Source of the DNA: a virus
Reading direction: 5' to 3' (one strand)
DNA: 64,000 bases
Virus record (IMG/VR): IMGVR_UViG_3300017917_002401
Coordinates: 25,128-89,127 of that record
Within the stretch, counting starts at the first letter, position 1. The number at the start of each line of letters is the position of its first letter. Positions 1-5,394 of this stretch are shown in pieces. The position numbers and the translations under genes are program-made. The notes beneath the pieces were generated by a model. The model worked only from the letters and a program-made list of their open reading frames with translations, searched no databases and was not told the origin of the DNA.

Positions 1-122
1 CAGAACTCTTAGACGTGAACCTAGAGCTACTAGAATCGCTGGAAAAGGTAAACAAAGGCGTACTCAAGTTAATCGAAGATAAATTGCGAGAAACTGACCC
101 TAAACCGCACCAGGCAGCGTAA
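1..122 (+). CDS. C-terminal fragment of HTH-like small regulator (paralog 1 of 4)
   Basis: Open reading frame entering from the left edge and stopping at TAA 120-122; 39 residues are visible. The visible part carries the LLESLEKVNKGVLKLIEDKL stretch, matching the C-terminal ESLxKANxxxLxxI motif of three complete small proteins at 1502-1804, 2716-3048 and 7050-7373 (minus strand). I therefore read it as the end of a fourth member of that family. The N-terminal HTH-like part lies outside the window. It is the only member on the plus strand and is followed by a clear terminator at 141-176. Function is inferred only through its relatives, which look like DNA-binding regulators. Confidence 0.7.
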   Translation, partial: ELLDVNLELLESLEKVNKGVLKLIEDKLRETDPKPHQAA

Positions 123-140
123 ATTGCACTTAATTCGACA

Positions 141-176
141 AAAGCCCACATAATTTCGGTTATGTGGGCTTTTTTG
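141..176 (+). terminator. Rho-independent terminator after the HTH-like fragment
   Basis: Arms AAAGCCCACATAA (141-153) and TTATGTGGGCTTT (160-172) pair over 13 bp around a TTTCGG loop, followed by a T run. It lies 19 bases after the stop codon at 122. Confidence 0.9.
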
Positions 177-265
177 CGTGTGTGTACGTGGTTTGTATAA
201 ATTGCTACAGTTTAGGAACACCGACCGTGTTTTGGCAGTTTAGGGTCAGTGTCTAGAAAAAGCAC

Positions 266-295
266 TTGACAAAACCGGTTTGGCACTGGTAAAAT
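266..295 (+). promoter_or_regulatory. Candidate plus-strand promoter
   Basis: TTGACA (266-271), 18-base spacer, TAAAAT (290-295), then TGGCGC. The downstream GGCGC and the 18-base spacer resemble the plus-strand modules further right. No gene follows; a transcript would meet the hairpin at 346-378 within about 50 bases. Confidence 0.55.
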
Positions 296-345
296 GGCGC
301 AGGCCGGGTGTGGAATTTCCCATGTGGGCTTTTTTAAGGCAAAAC

Positions 346-378
346 AAAGCCCCCACAGCATGCCTGCTTGGGGGCTTT
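346..378. terminator. Bidirectional terminator at the left end of the non-coding segment
   Basis: AAAGCCCCCA (346-355) pairs with TGGGGGCTTT (369-378). On the minus strand the stem is followed by TTTGTTTTG, a usable U-rich tail. It would end a minus-strand transcript coming through 379-1436 and also the short plus transcript from 266. Confidence 0.7.
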
Positions 379-1436
379 GAACGGATTGTGTTGTTGGGGA
401 TCCCTCCGTTTTTAGTGCTCGCTTCACGACTTACCGAGGGGCACCACCCCTGCTGACTGCATGACCCTAAACCGTGGCACCTTGGACCCCGACTAGGTTA
501 TTGGGGTTGTAGCCACTGGTAGGTGAGACTGTTTGGTTATCTGGGGCACCACCCACTGATGGAGGATTGTTAACGTACAACGCCCTAAACGACTACTTGA
601 GGTTTAACGACCACTGCAGTTTAGGGTCGGGCAGGGTATACCGCACTGCCATGCTTTTAACGACTTAGGGTCGGACAGGGTATACCGCACTGCCATGCTT
701 TTAACGACTTAGGGTCGGATTGGTAGTGGGTTATCTCCCAGGTTTCTTAAAGTCAACCACTCTAGAGCCAAGACCATTTAACGTCTGGTACCAGGTACGA
801 CGGTTCGGATATAGGCATTGCACGCCTTGGGTTACTCATTTCCAGCGGGCCGTGGCCGCGTGCTGGGTTTTCATCCAGACCCCAAGGTGTTGCTGGCTGA
901 GAAGGTGGGTCTAAGTCTTCTCGAACGCCAGCACTGCGTGCCTTGGAGTTTCGTGCCATTGCAGGCTACTCATCAGTGGATTTTGGTATCCGATATGGGT
1001 TACGATCCCATCTAGCCACCTTGAAAGGGTGGTGACCTCACCAGAAGTCGAATCGGACATTGTAGGTTGGGCGGTGACTAGAGAATTCGGTCACCATTAA
1101 GTTGTTATCTGCCTAATTGCATACTCATAACACCCATTGATTAAAGCTGTCTCTAATCAATGGAGGCTAAGGGCTGTGGCTCGGTATTCCCCACAATTAA
1201 GACGTATCACGTAGCAGTAGTATATCGCTGTGACCGCTGTCACCCTGTCTAACTAATATATAATAATTATACAGTATTTAAAGTAGTAAATCAAGAGAGA
1301 AATTAGACAGGCGTTGCAATCAGACTAGCACTACAGGTGAGACGTCATTCAGTGACTGGTTTGCGTGGTAGGCTGCTGTTGCACAAGGGGCCGGCAACTC
1401 GTTTGCCATTCATTAAGGCCCTTCCCGACTGTCTAA
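379..1436 (-). ncRNA. Candidate large structured RNA (about 1.1 kb)
   Basis: No open frame here has a ribosome site, family resemblance or plausible composition, yet the stretch is clearly GC-richer than the genes beside it. It holds many local hairpins: a perfect 10-bp stem CCATTGATTA/TAATCAATGG (1134-1143/1154-1163), CCTGTCTAA/TTAGACAGG (1244-1252/1303-1311), GTGAC/GTCAC (1230-1234/1239-1243), nested GGGCC/GGCCC with GGCAA/TTGCC (1388-1421), GGTGAC/GTCACC (1073-1095), and a G-run/C-run stem at 992-1012. A minus promoter sits at 1443-1471 and a terminator at 346-378, so minus is the likely strand. This pattern fits the ornate large RNAs known from phages (GOLLD, ROOL), but I cannot assign it to any. 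Alternatives are a replication origin or decayed DNA. Confidence 0.45.
623..718. repeat. 44-bp tandem repeat, 2.2 copies
   Basis: Copies start with AGGGTCGG at 623, 667 and 711, exactly 44 bases apart; the first two are nearly identical and the third stops after 8 bases. The unit contains GGGTATACC and ends TTTTAACGACTT. It lies inside the structured non-coding segment. Confidence 0.9.
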
Positions 1437-1442
1437 GATATT

Positions 1443-1471
1443 ATTATACACTGAATGGGGTCGAAGATCAA
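1443..1471 (-). promoter_or_regulatory. Minus-strand promoter of the structured non-coding segment
   Basis: Read on minus: TTGATC (1466-1471), 17-base spacer, perfect TATAAT (1443-1448). The same -35 word and spacing occur in the late promoter at 8226-8254. Transcription would begin near 1436 and run left into the non-coding segment. It lies just after the stop of the HTH-like gene 1502-1804, with no terminator between. Confidence 0.6.
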
Positions 1472-1501
1472 GTACGAATTTCCTGACCCTCAACCGCAGC
1501 A

Positions 1502-1804
1502 TCAAAGGTTAGCTGCCAAAACCTCCAGCACTTCGTGGTTGGCCTTTTCCAGAGACTCAAACAGCTCTGGGGGGACGCCACAAGCCTGTGCCAGTTTGTC
1601 CACCAGCTCACTCTTACGCACACGGGCAACACCCTTGGCACGAGTTTTGGGGGTGTACACACCCTCACGACTCAGTTTAGCAACCACGCTTCGCACCGAT
1701 TTGCCCAGCTTTTCTGCGAGCATTTCAGGGGTTGCGCCCGCCTTGTACTCGTTAACGAGTTCCAGGGTTTGGGCTTCGGTATAGTTTACAGTACGCTCAG
1801 TCAT
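1502..1804 (-). CDS. HTH-like small regulator (paralog 2 of 4)
   Basis: Protein of 100 residues starting MTERTVNYTEAQ. The family core VNYTxxQTxxxVxxYxxG is followed by a predicted helix-turn-helix (LAEKLGKSVRSVVAKLSREG) ending in GVY, then a basic linker and a C-terminal ESLEKANxxVLxVL helix. Relatives of this type are common hypothetical proteins in aquatic phages; I know of no proven function, and a DNA-binding regulator is my inference. Two ATGs are adjacent (1807 and 1804); AAGGA 6 bases before the second favours 1804. It has its own promoter at 1847-1875. The C-terminal half diverges from paralogs 3 and 4. Confidence 0.85.
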   Translation of the reverse strand: MTERTVNYTEAQTLELVNEYKAGATPEMLAEKLGKSVRSVVAKLSREGVYTPKTRAKGVARVRKSELVDKLAQACGVPPELFESLEKANHEVLEVLAANL

Positions 1805-1846
1805 CATATGTCCTTTCAGTTGGTTTCTGCGCCGATTAAAGATTAT

Positions 1847-1875
1847 ATTATACACTCACAAAGGAACATCGTCAA
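1847..1875 (-). promoter_or_regulatory. Promoter of the HTH-like gene 1502-1804
   Basis: On minus: TTGACG (1870-1875), 17-base spacer, TATAAT (1847-1852). The -35 and spacer overlap the last codons of the small gene 1856-1990. Confidence 0.8.
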
Positions 1876-1990
1876 ATTCAAAAAATTCGCTGTGACTGTT
1901 GGTAGCTTGGCGAATTTCGCGGACCTCGTGGTCTACAAATTCCGCATACCACGCTTCCTGATCAAATTTGAAAAATTCACTGTCTGCCAT
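1856..1990 (-). CDS. Small acidic protein, 44 aa, unknown
   Basis: Frame MADSEFFKFDQEAW..., ending EFFEFDDVPL. ATG 1990 is chosen because AAGGA stands 7 bases upstream; the frame stays open to 2200, but a longer product would cross the divergent promoter at 2090-2118 and a low-complexity stretch. The product is rich in Asp, Glu and Phe and contains SEFFKFD near its start and SEFFEFD near its end, an internal duplication of about seven residues. No family is recognised. Acidic micro-proteins in phage early regions often bind host proteins, but nothing here shows a target. Its 3' end carries the promoter of the next gene. Confidence 0.55.
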   Translation of the reverse strand: MADSEFFKFDQEAWYAEFVDHEVREIRQATNSHSEFFEFDDVPL

Positions 1991-2017
1991 TTGCCATTCC
2001 TTGTAATCAATATAAAT

Positions 2018-2046
2018 ATTATAGCCGAGACAACTCCACAACACAA
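2018..2046 (-). promoter_or_regulatory. Weak promoter of the 44-aa gene
   Basis: On minus: TTGTGT (2041-2046), 17-base spacer, perfect TATAAT (2018-2023). The -35 matches the consensus at only three positions. It is divergent from the plus promoter at 2090. Confidence 0.5.
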
Positions 2047-2089
2047 GACCCGATTTCTGCGCGTGTGTGAACACAAATTGAAAATACAC

Positions 2090-2118
2090 TTGACAAACTA
2101 GGTTTCGCACTGTATAAT
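2090..2118 (+). promoter_or_regulatory. Plus-strand promoter divergent from the 44-aa gene
   Basis: TTGACA (2090-2095), 17-base spacer, TATAAT (2113-2118), then GGGCGC. Unlike the six repeat modules it lacks the AT-rich palindrome and has a 17-base spacer. Downstream are a direct repeat (AAGGTTTTGCACT twice) and CCACCA/TGGTGG arms before TCTTTTGTTTTC, possibly ending a roughly 80-nt RNA. No gene follows on plus. Confidence 0.65.
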
Positions 2119-2292
2119 GGGCGCGGCCACCATCAAGGTTTTGCACTTGAAGGTTTTGCACTGGCGCAGCGCGCTTGGTGGTGTGGTCTTTTGTTTTCAA
2201 ATTTCAAAAAATGTGAGAATTGAATACAAAAGTAGTACGTGTTGTTTTTTAACCACAAAAGTGTAACAGTTTGTAAAATTTGCAGAAAACGC

Positions 2293-2380
2293 TTGACACG
2301 CGCGCCAATATTATGATATAATTTTGGCGCAGCCATGTAATACTTTTGTTTTCAATTTTACCTGAAAACAAAAGTATTAC
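2293..2380 (+). promoter_or_regulatory. Palindrome-promoter-hairpin module 1
   Basis: TTGACA (2293-2298), 18-base spacer, TATAAT (2317-2322). An imperfect palindrome GCGCCAATATTAT...ATATAATTTTGGCGC spans the spacer and -10. Downstream GTAATACTTTTGTTTTC (2337-2353) pairs perfectly with GAAAACAAAAGTATTAC (2364-2380). The module points toward the 3' end of the minus-strand gene 2428-2667. Confidence 0.85.
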
Positions 2381-2427
2381 ACCTGATTTTGGGCAAAAAT
2401 AAACCCCGATTATCTCGGGGTTTTGGT
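2329..2427 (+). ncRNA. Candidate ~100-nt hairpin RNA from module 1
   Basis: Expected start about 7 bases after the -10. The RNA would contain the 17-bp hairpin (2337-2380) and end at the terminator stem 2401-2423. There is no open frame of note, and convergent transcription with gene 2428-2667 is avoided by the shared terminator. Confidence 0.5.
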
Positions 2428-2430
2428 TTA
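2401..2430. terminator. Bidirectional terminator, module 1 / gene 2428
   Basis: AAACCCCGA (2401-2409), loop TTATC, TCGGGGTTT (2415-2423), with TTGGTTT on plus and TTATTTTT on minus. An almost identical stem occurs at 4045-4067. Confidence 0.85.
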
Positions 2431-2667
2431 ATGATATTCTGGAGTTATAACCAGCGCCGAATCGGGAATATCTACAAAACGCTGTACAATATCAACAGGC
2501 CAGTTATAGTGATAAAAACAATCTTCGTCTAGATAATCGCCCATGCCATAAAGGGTTTTATAATATTCAGCGGCACGATCTATAATAATCGCATTAATAG
2601 AATCAATCCGCATACCATTATATTCAGGCATGAAAATGCCCAATTCAACAAAATCAAAACGAATCAT
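2428..2667 (-). CDS. Hypothetical early protein, 79 aa
   Basis: Start MIRFDFVELGIF at 2667 is set by GGAG 6 bases upstream; a longer in-frame start at 2712 would overlap the hairpin 2691-2715. No family is recognised. The product is acidic and aromatic (several Tyr, a DYLDEDCFYHYNW stretch) with no membrane segment or signal. It is the second gene after the HTH-like gene 2716-3048 and is probably translated from the same transcript, begun at 3100-3129 and ended at 2401-2430. An 11-bp hairpin separates the two genes. Confidence 0.75.
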   Translation of the reverse strand: MIRFDFVELGIFMPEYNGMRIDSINAIIIDRAAEYYKTLYGMGDYLDEDCFYHYNWPVDIVQRFVDIPDSALVITPEYH

Positions 2668-2690
2668 ATTATCTCCAGTTAATCGGGTTG

Positions 2691-2715
2691 ATAATGGGGC
2701 AATATGCCCCATTAT
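2691..2715. other. Intercistronic 11-bp stem-loop
   Basis: ATAATGGGGCA (2691-2701), loop ATA, TGCCCCATTAT (2705-2715). It sits directly after the stop codon of gene 2716-3048 and has no U-tract, so it fits RNA processing or stability better than termination. Confidence 0.8.
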
Positions 2716-3048
2716 TTACAGTGGCTTTGAATTAGCCAGTGCATCAAAAATCGCTTTCAGTGCCGATTTATTGGCTTTTGTCAGCGATTCAATATCATTT
2801 TCGGGCAATCGCAAAATTGCGCCGATTGCATCGGCATGAGCATCTTTTTTCACAACCGGCTCACCAGTCTTGGAAACATAAGTTTTCTTTTTGTAGACGC
2901 CTTCGCGCGACAGTTTCGCAACAACCGACCGAACAGATTTACCGACAGTTTCAGCGATTTGGTCAACACCAACACCAGCGACATAATCGGACACCATTTT
3001 AGCCGTTTGTTCTGCGGTATAATTGACAGGTTTGCTAGTCTTTTCCAT
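2716..3048 (-). CDS. HTH-like small regulator (paralog 3 of 4)
   Basis: Protein of 110 residues starting MEKTSKPVNYTAEQTAKMV. The HTH-like core (IAETVGKSVRSVVAKLSREG, ending VYKKKTY) is followed by a KTGEPVVKK linker and the C-terminal ESLTKANKSALKAI helix. It is closest to paralog 4 (7050-7373), sharing long identical runs over the HTH. The frame extends upstream to 3177, but ATG 3048 has AAAGG 8 bases before it and lies after the promoter, so it is preferred. First gene of a two-gene operon with 2428-2667. A sequence-specific regulator is my inference; no function is demonstrated for the family. Confidence 0.85.
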   Translation of the reverse strand: MEKTSKPVNYTAEQTAKMVSDYVAGVGVDQIAETVGKSVRSVVAKLSREGVYKKKTYVSKTGEPVVKKDAHADAIGAILRLPENDIESLTKANKSALKAIFDALANSKPL

Positions 3049-3099
3049 GGTATTACCTTTCAGGTTTTCCGCTTGCCCCATTGCTTGCGGTATGTGTCT

Positions 3100-3129
3100 A
3101 TTATAGCGGGTTTTGGGCAAAAAAGTCAA
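3100..3129 (-). promoter_or_regulatory. Promoter of HTH-like gene 2716-3048
   Basis: On minus: TTGACT (3124-3129), 18-base spacer, TATAAT (3100-3105), followed in the leader by CATACCGCA, a word shared with the leaders at 5218 and 6098. It lies back-to-back with the plus promoter of module 2; the two -35 boxes are 34 bases apart. Confidence 0.85.
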
Positions 3130-3133
3130 GTGT

Positions 3134-3251
3134 GCAAAAATACAACATAGGGACAAACACCTATTGACACGAGCCAAAATTATGTGGTATAATTTTGGCG
3201 CAGCCTTGTAATACTTTTGTTTTCAATTTTAATCAGAAACAAAAGTATTAC
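3134..3251 (+). promoter_or_regulatory. Palindrome-promoter-hairpin module 2
   Basis: Starts with a conserved box (AAAATACAACATAGGG...) whose TAGGG and CCTA form an inverted repeat abutting the -35. TTGACA (3164-3169), 18-base spacer, TATAAT (3188-3193). Palindrome GCCAAAATTAT (3173-3183) / ATAATTTTGGC (3189-3199). Hairpin GTAATACTTTTGTTT (3208-3222) / AAACAAAAGTATTAC (3237-3251). No terminator works in the plus direction before gene 3282-3494, so antisense read-through is possible. Confidence 0.85.
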
Positions 3252-3260
3252 ACCGGGGCA

Positions 3261-3283
3261 AAATAAAAAGGGCCGAAGCCCTT
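3261..3283 (-). terminator. Terminator of the SprT-like / membrane protein operon
   Basis: On minus: AAGGGC, UUCG loop, GCCCTT, then TTTATTTT. The stem (3268-3283) overlaps the stop codon of gene 3282-3494. The plus strand has A's, not T's, after the stem, so it acts on minus only. Confidence 0.85.
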
Positions 3284-3494
3284 AAAAAAAGTTAATCAAT
3301 CCGATTACATTGGCAACAAAAAACGTGCCATTAAGTACACCAAGCGCACGATCCTTACGCTTAAAGGCCACAAAAAGCCAGCTTAGTGAACCCAAAGTAA
3401 ACAGCACATAACCAATTTGAAACATTTTGGTTGCAACAGCAAATGAACCCAAAATGCTAGTAAAAGTGCCAAACCAAGAAACAAAAGTAATCAT
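3282..3494 (-). CDS. Small membrane protein, 70 aa
   Basis: Hydrophobic protein with two to three predicted transmembrane segments: about residues 5-20, 26-44 (ending FKRKDR, a positive cytoplasmic turn) and 50-68. I do not recognise a named family; the layout (helix, helix, KRKD turn, GLLNG-like helix) recalls small phage membrane proteins and half-transporters. ATG overlaps the TGA of the SprT-like gene (ATGA at 3491-3494), so the two are translationally coupled. It ends on a UUCG terminator. Confidence 0.7.
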   Translation of the reverse strand: MITFVSWFGTFTSILGSFAVATKMFQIGYVLFTLGSLSWLFVAFKRKDRALGVLNGTFFVANVIGLINFF

Positions 3495-3871
3495 TTTCGG
3501 GGAATCTCCATTGAATGAAATTTATCAGCGGGTAAACCGTAGTTTACCATAATTTCGCACCATTTGCTACCATGTCCACAACTTTTTTCGCTAGGCCCGA
3601 ACAAATTCCAGTCAGCCTGATGAATAATTTCATGCGGAAGTATTACATCTATCATTGTGTTAAATGTTTTGTTTCCGTGTTTGAAAAATTTGTAACCCAA
3701 TTCGATTACATTATCTTCTTGAAAACATTGCCCTGCACAACGCCAAAAGTAAGGATTCAGTTTTACTTTTGGCACATCGTATGCCATTAAAGTAGGATAA
3801 ATTTCAATAAGTGTATCCCAAATCATTACAGATTCGCGTTCGATCAGGGTTAACAGTTTTTTCTTGTCCAT
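3491..3871 (-). CDS. SprT-like zinc metalloprotease domain protein, 126 aa
   Basis: The zinc-binding HExxH motif is His80-Glu81-Ile-Ile-His84, and the third ligand is likely His100 in CGHGSKWCEIM, the typical SprT-like GHGxxW arrangement. The family (SprT/Spartan-like) includes proteases acting on DNA-protein crosslinks in eukaryotes; bacterial and phage members are mostly uncharacterised, so the substrate is unknown. The ATG lies only 7 bases downstream of a TATAAT with no convincing ribosome site, suggesting leaderless or unusual initiation. It is coupled to the membrane protein downstream. A second, distinct SprT-like gene is at 6246-6578. Confidence 0.85.
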   Translation of the reverse strand: MDKKKLLTLIERESVMIWDTLIEIYPTLMAYDVPKVKLNPYFWRCAGQCFQEDNVIELGYKFFKHGNKTFNTMIDVILPHEIIHQADWNLFGPSEKSCGHGSKWCEIMVNYGLPADKFHSMEIPRK

Positions 3872-3878
3872 AGCCTAC

Positions 3879-3884
3879 ATTATA
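3879..3884 (-). promoter_or_regulatory. -10 box abutting the SprT-like start codon
   Basis: TATAAT on minus, 7 bases before ATG 3871, with no good -35. The upstream stretch GTCTGGTTTTG resembles that before the -10 at 6876-6881 (GTCTGGTGTTTTG), whose ATG is equally close. This suggests a second promoter class in the early region. Confidence 0.55.
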
Positions 3885-3913
3885 CACGCAAAACCAGACC
3901 ACACACGCCAAGT

Positions 3914-4030
3914 GCAAAAATACAACATAGGGGAAAACACCTATTGACACGGGCACAATTTTAATGATAAAATTGGCGCCCGGAATGTAATACTTTTGTT
4001 TTCAATTTTAATCCAAAACAAAAGTATTAC
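3914..4030 (+). promoter_or_regulatory. Palindrome-promoter-hairpin module 3
   Basis: Conserved upstream box (AAAATACAACATAGGGG), TTGACA (3944-3949), 18-base spacer, TAAAAT (3968-3973). Palindrome CAATTTTA...TAAAATTG with GGGC/GCCC flanks. Hairpin GTAATACTTTTGTTTT (3987-4002) / AAAACAAAAGTATTAC (4015-4030), 16 bp. Confidence 0.85.
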
Positions 4031-4075
4031 ATTGTGGTAAAATAAAACCCCGATTATCTCGGGGTTTTTTATTTT
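3980..4075 (+). ncRNA. Candidate ~95-nt hairpin RNA from module 3
   Basis: It would start about 7 bases after the -10, contain the 16-bp AT-rich hairpin and end at a strong terminator (stem 4045-4067, then TTTATTTTCTTTT on plus). This is the clearest stand-alone RNA gene of the set. Its hairpin is nearly identical to that of module 1. Confidence 0.55.
4045..4075. terminator. Bidirectional terminator, module 3 / SemiSWEET gene
   Basis: AAACCCCGA (4045-4053), loop TTATC, TCGGGGTTT (4059-4067), with a T-rich tail on plus; on minus the tail is TTATTTTA. It overlaps the last codons of gene 4069-4323. Confidence 0.9.
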
Positions 4076-4323
4076 CTTTTCGGAGCCAGTTTATAATAAA
4101 TGATAACAGCCAAAAAGATAATATTAGTTGTGTAATTAAGCAACAGCGGCAAATCCATTTTGGGCATAATATAAATAAATGTAAAGATTTCGCCAAACGA
4201 CCATAATAGCAAAAATCCCCAAGTTAATCCTGCCGATGATTTTGTTTTCCAAGATTCTATTGCCTGCGGTAATCCGCATAATGCTAGCATAATAGAGCCA
4301 AGCCAACCAATATTATCCATCAT
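4069..4323 (-). CDS. SemiSWEET / PQ-loop family membrane protein, 84 aa
   Basis: Three predicted transmembrane helices (about 5-22, 34-52, 60-77). Helix 1 ends in the PQ-loop signature GLPQAIESWKTKSSAGLTW, with Pro19-Gln20. Length and layout match bacterial SemiSWEETs, which are three-helix half-transporters that dimerise to move sugars. The phage substrate is unknown. ATG 4323 has GGAG 8 bases upstream, and its ATGA overlaps the stop of a 38-aa frame (4320-4436), implying translational coupling. It ends at a bidirectional terminator. Confidence 0.8.
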   Translation of the reverse strand: MMDNIGWLGSIMLALCGLPQAIESWKTKSSAGLTWGFLLLWSFGEIFTFIYIMPKMDLPLLLNYTTNIIFLAVIIYYKLAPKRK

Positions 4324-4436
4324 TTTAAAATCTCCGTTTCAGTTTGAATAATAAAAGGCTTTTTCTCAATTTCAGATTCTAGCCTTTTATCATTATATAA
4401 ATGCAAACAGAGGGCGATTATCCAAAGCGTTTTCAT
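4320..4436 (-). CDS. Micro-protein, 38 aa, coupled to the SemiSWEET gene
   Basis: ATG 4436 to TGA 4320-4322, starting MKTLWIIALCLHLYND and continuing with a charged tail (KRLESEIEKK). The N-terminus is a short hydrophobic segment, either a membrane anchor or a weak signal. The stop overlaps the SemiSWEET start (ATGA). A GGGGGCG ribosome site lies 5 bases before the ATG but inside the hairpin 4412-4446. It could encode a small partner of the transporter or be a leader peptide controlling it. Confidence 0.5.
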   Translation of the reverse strand: MKTLWIIALCLHLYNDKRLESEIEKKPFIIQTETEILK

Positions 4437-4446
4437 ATAATCGCCC
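4412..4446 (-). promoter_or_regulatory. Stem-loop enclosing the start of the 38-aa frame
   Basis: On minus GGGCGATTAT (4446-4437) pairs perfectly with ATAATCGCCC (4421-4412). The arm contains the G-rich ribosome site and the ATG (4436-4434) opens the loop, so the structure could block translation of the 38-aa frame and, by coupling, the SemiSWEET gene. Confidence 0.6.
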
Positions 4447-4452
4447 CCGTTA

Positions 4453-5151
4453 TTATTTAGCGGTAAAATTATTTTTTACCTGAAAATCACGCCAGTTATA
4501 AGGGATGATTTTCTCGCGCCAATCGCGTTTTTTAAGAATATTAACCAAAATCGGCAATTCAAAATCTCGCGCATCTTCAAGAGCCGTATGAGGTTCGTCA
4601 ATAATTTGATTATTGATAAAACCCGCAACAATTTCGGCATTAGTTTGATAGGTCATATTGCCATTATCTGTAGCCTTATTGAATGCGTGATTTTCAAGGG
4701 CAAATTGACGATATTTGCGAGAATGGCAGATATTACCAACAGCCGCTTGCCAAAGGCAAAAACGATTATTAAACCCTGAAAGGTCAATATCAGTATTTGC
4801 ACATTTTGCAGTATCAAAAGCCAGATTATATGCGGTAAGTGTTGGATTATATTTGCCGATTGCTTGATTAAGCCATTTATTAATGGCATTAACAGAGGCA
4901 AGCAAACGTGTGCCATTATTCAACATATCATTATATTTTGCTTTTTTGGATTGTGCATATTCAAAAGACCAAATACCCTTAGCATTTTTATCATAGAATA
5001 AATCCATAGAATCAAAATGATTTTTGACCAGAACAGCGCAACTATTAAAAATCTGGCCTTCACGGTCGCAGATAATAGCGGCAAAATCAGCGACAGTATC
5101 GCCAATTGTGGTTTCAGTGTCAACGATACAGAAATATTGTTTTTTAGCCAT
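4453..5151 (-). CDS. DnaQ-like DEDDh 3'-5' exonuclease, 232 aa
   Basis: Exonuclease motifs are in order: Exo I Asp11-Thr-Glu13 (VDTETT), Exo II in TAYNLAFD (Asp113), and Exo III HTALED with His188 and Asp193, the DEDDh arrangement of DnaQ/RNase T-type enzymes. It likely degrades single-stranded DNA or RNA 3'-5'. A proofreading role is doubtful because the phage polymerase at the right end is family A and this gene lies in the early accessory region. ATG 5151 (MAKKQYF) is preferred over upstream frames because the promoter (5218-5247) and a leader hairpin lie between. The ribosome site is weak. Confidence 0.88.
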   Translation of the reverse strand: MAKKQYFCIVDTETTIGDTVADFAAIICDREGQIFNSCAVLVKNHFDSMDLFYDKNAKGIWSFEYAQSKKAKYNDMLNNGTRLLASVNAINKWLNQAIGKYNPTLTAYNLAFDTAKCANTDIDLSGFNNRFCLWQAAVGNICHSRKYRQFALENHAFNKATDNGNMTYQTNAEIVAGFINNQIIDEPHTALEDARDFELPILVNILKKRDWREKIIPYNWRDFQVKNNFTAK

Positions 5152-5188
5152 TTTGTTTTCAATTACCGGAAACCGCCGGAATTCGCGG

Positions 5189-5247
5189 ATACCGCATAAC
5201 GTCTGCGGTATGAGTGTATTATAACGGGTTTTTGCCCATTGTGCCAA
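5189..5247 (-). promoter_or_regulatory. Promoter and leader hairpin of the DnaQ-like gene
   Basis: On minus: TTGGCA (5242-5247), 18-base spacer, TATAAT (5218-5223). The leader contains ATACCGCA/TGCGGTAT arms (5204-5211/5189-5196), an 8-bp hairpin. CATACCGCA recurs in the leaders of 2716-3048 and 5588-6064. Confidence 0.8.
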
Positions 5248-5310
5248 AATAAAGTGTAACAGTCAGACCAGATTGTTACAAATTTTTTGTTGTATTTTTC
5301 GCAAAACCCC

Positions 5311-5386
5311 TTGACACGGCCCAAAATTATATGTTATAATTTTGGCGCAAGTTTTGCAAACAAAAGTATTCATTTTTGTTTGCAAA
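5311..5386 (+). promoter_or_regulatory. Palindrome-promoter-hairpin module 4
   Basis: TTGACA (5311-5316), 18-base spacer, TATAAT (5335-5340). Perfect palindrome CCAAAATTATA/TATAATTTTGG around TGT. The hairpin differs in sequence from modules 1-3: TTTGCAAACAAAA (5353-5365) / TTTTGTTTGCAAA (5374-5386). Upstream, GTTGTATTTTT is the reverse complement of the box found before modules 2, 3, 5 and 6. Confidence 0.8.
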
Positions 5387-5394
5387 CCAAAGTG

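Noticed and set aside
915-983. Hammerhead ribozyme-like core on minus inside the non-coding segment (CTGATGAG, a short stem with one bulge, CGAAAC).
   Set aside because: Stem II and the core words are present, but I find no matching stem III or a properly placed NUH cleavage site on either side, so it is probably coincidence; a ribozyme covariance search would settle it.
720-1015. Open reading frames of 60-65 residues on both strands within the structured segment.
   Set aside because: They overlap each other, have no ribosome sites and no plausible protein composition; they are explained by the lower AT content of the segment.
970-1050. Possible tRNA (GGTTACGATCCC, AGTCGAATC words).
   Set aside because: No full cloverleaf: the acceptor stem, anticodon stem and spacing cannot be matched together.
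1991-2200. N-terminal extension of the 44-aa gene to 114 residues.
   Set aside because: The good ribosome site is before ATG 1990, and the longer form would run through the divergent promoter at 2090-2118.
2133-2336. 67-residue reading frame on minus.
   Set aside because: It covers the module 1 promoter and palindrome, has no ribosome site and a basic low-complexity end.
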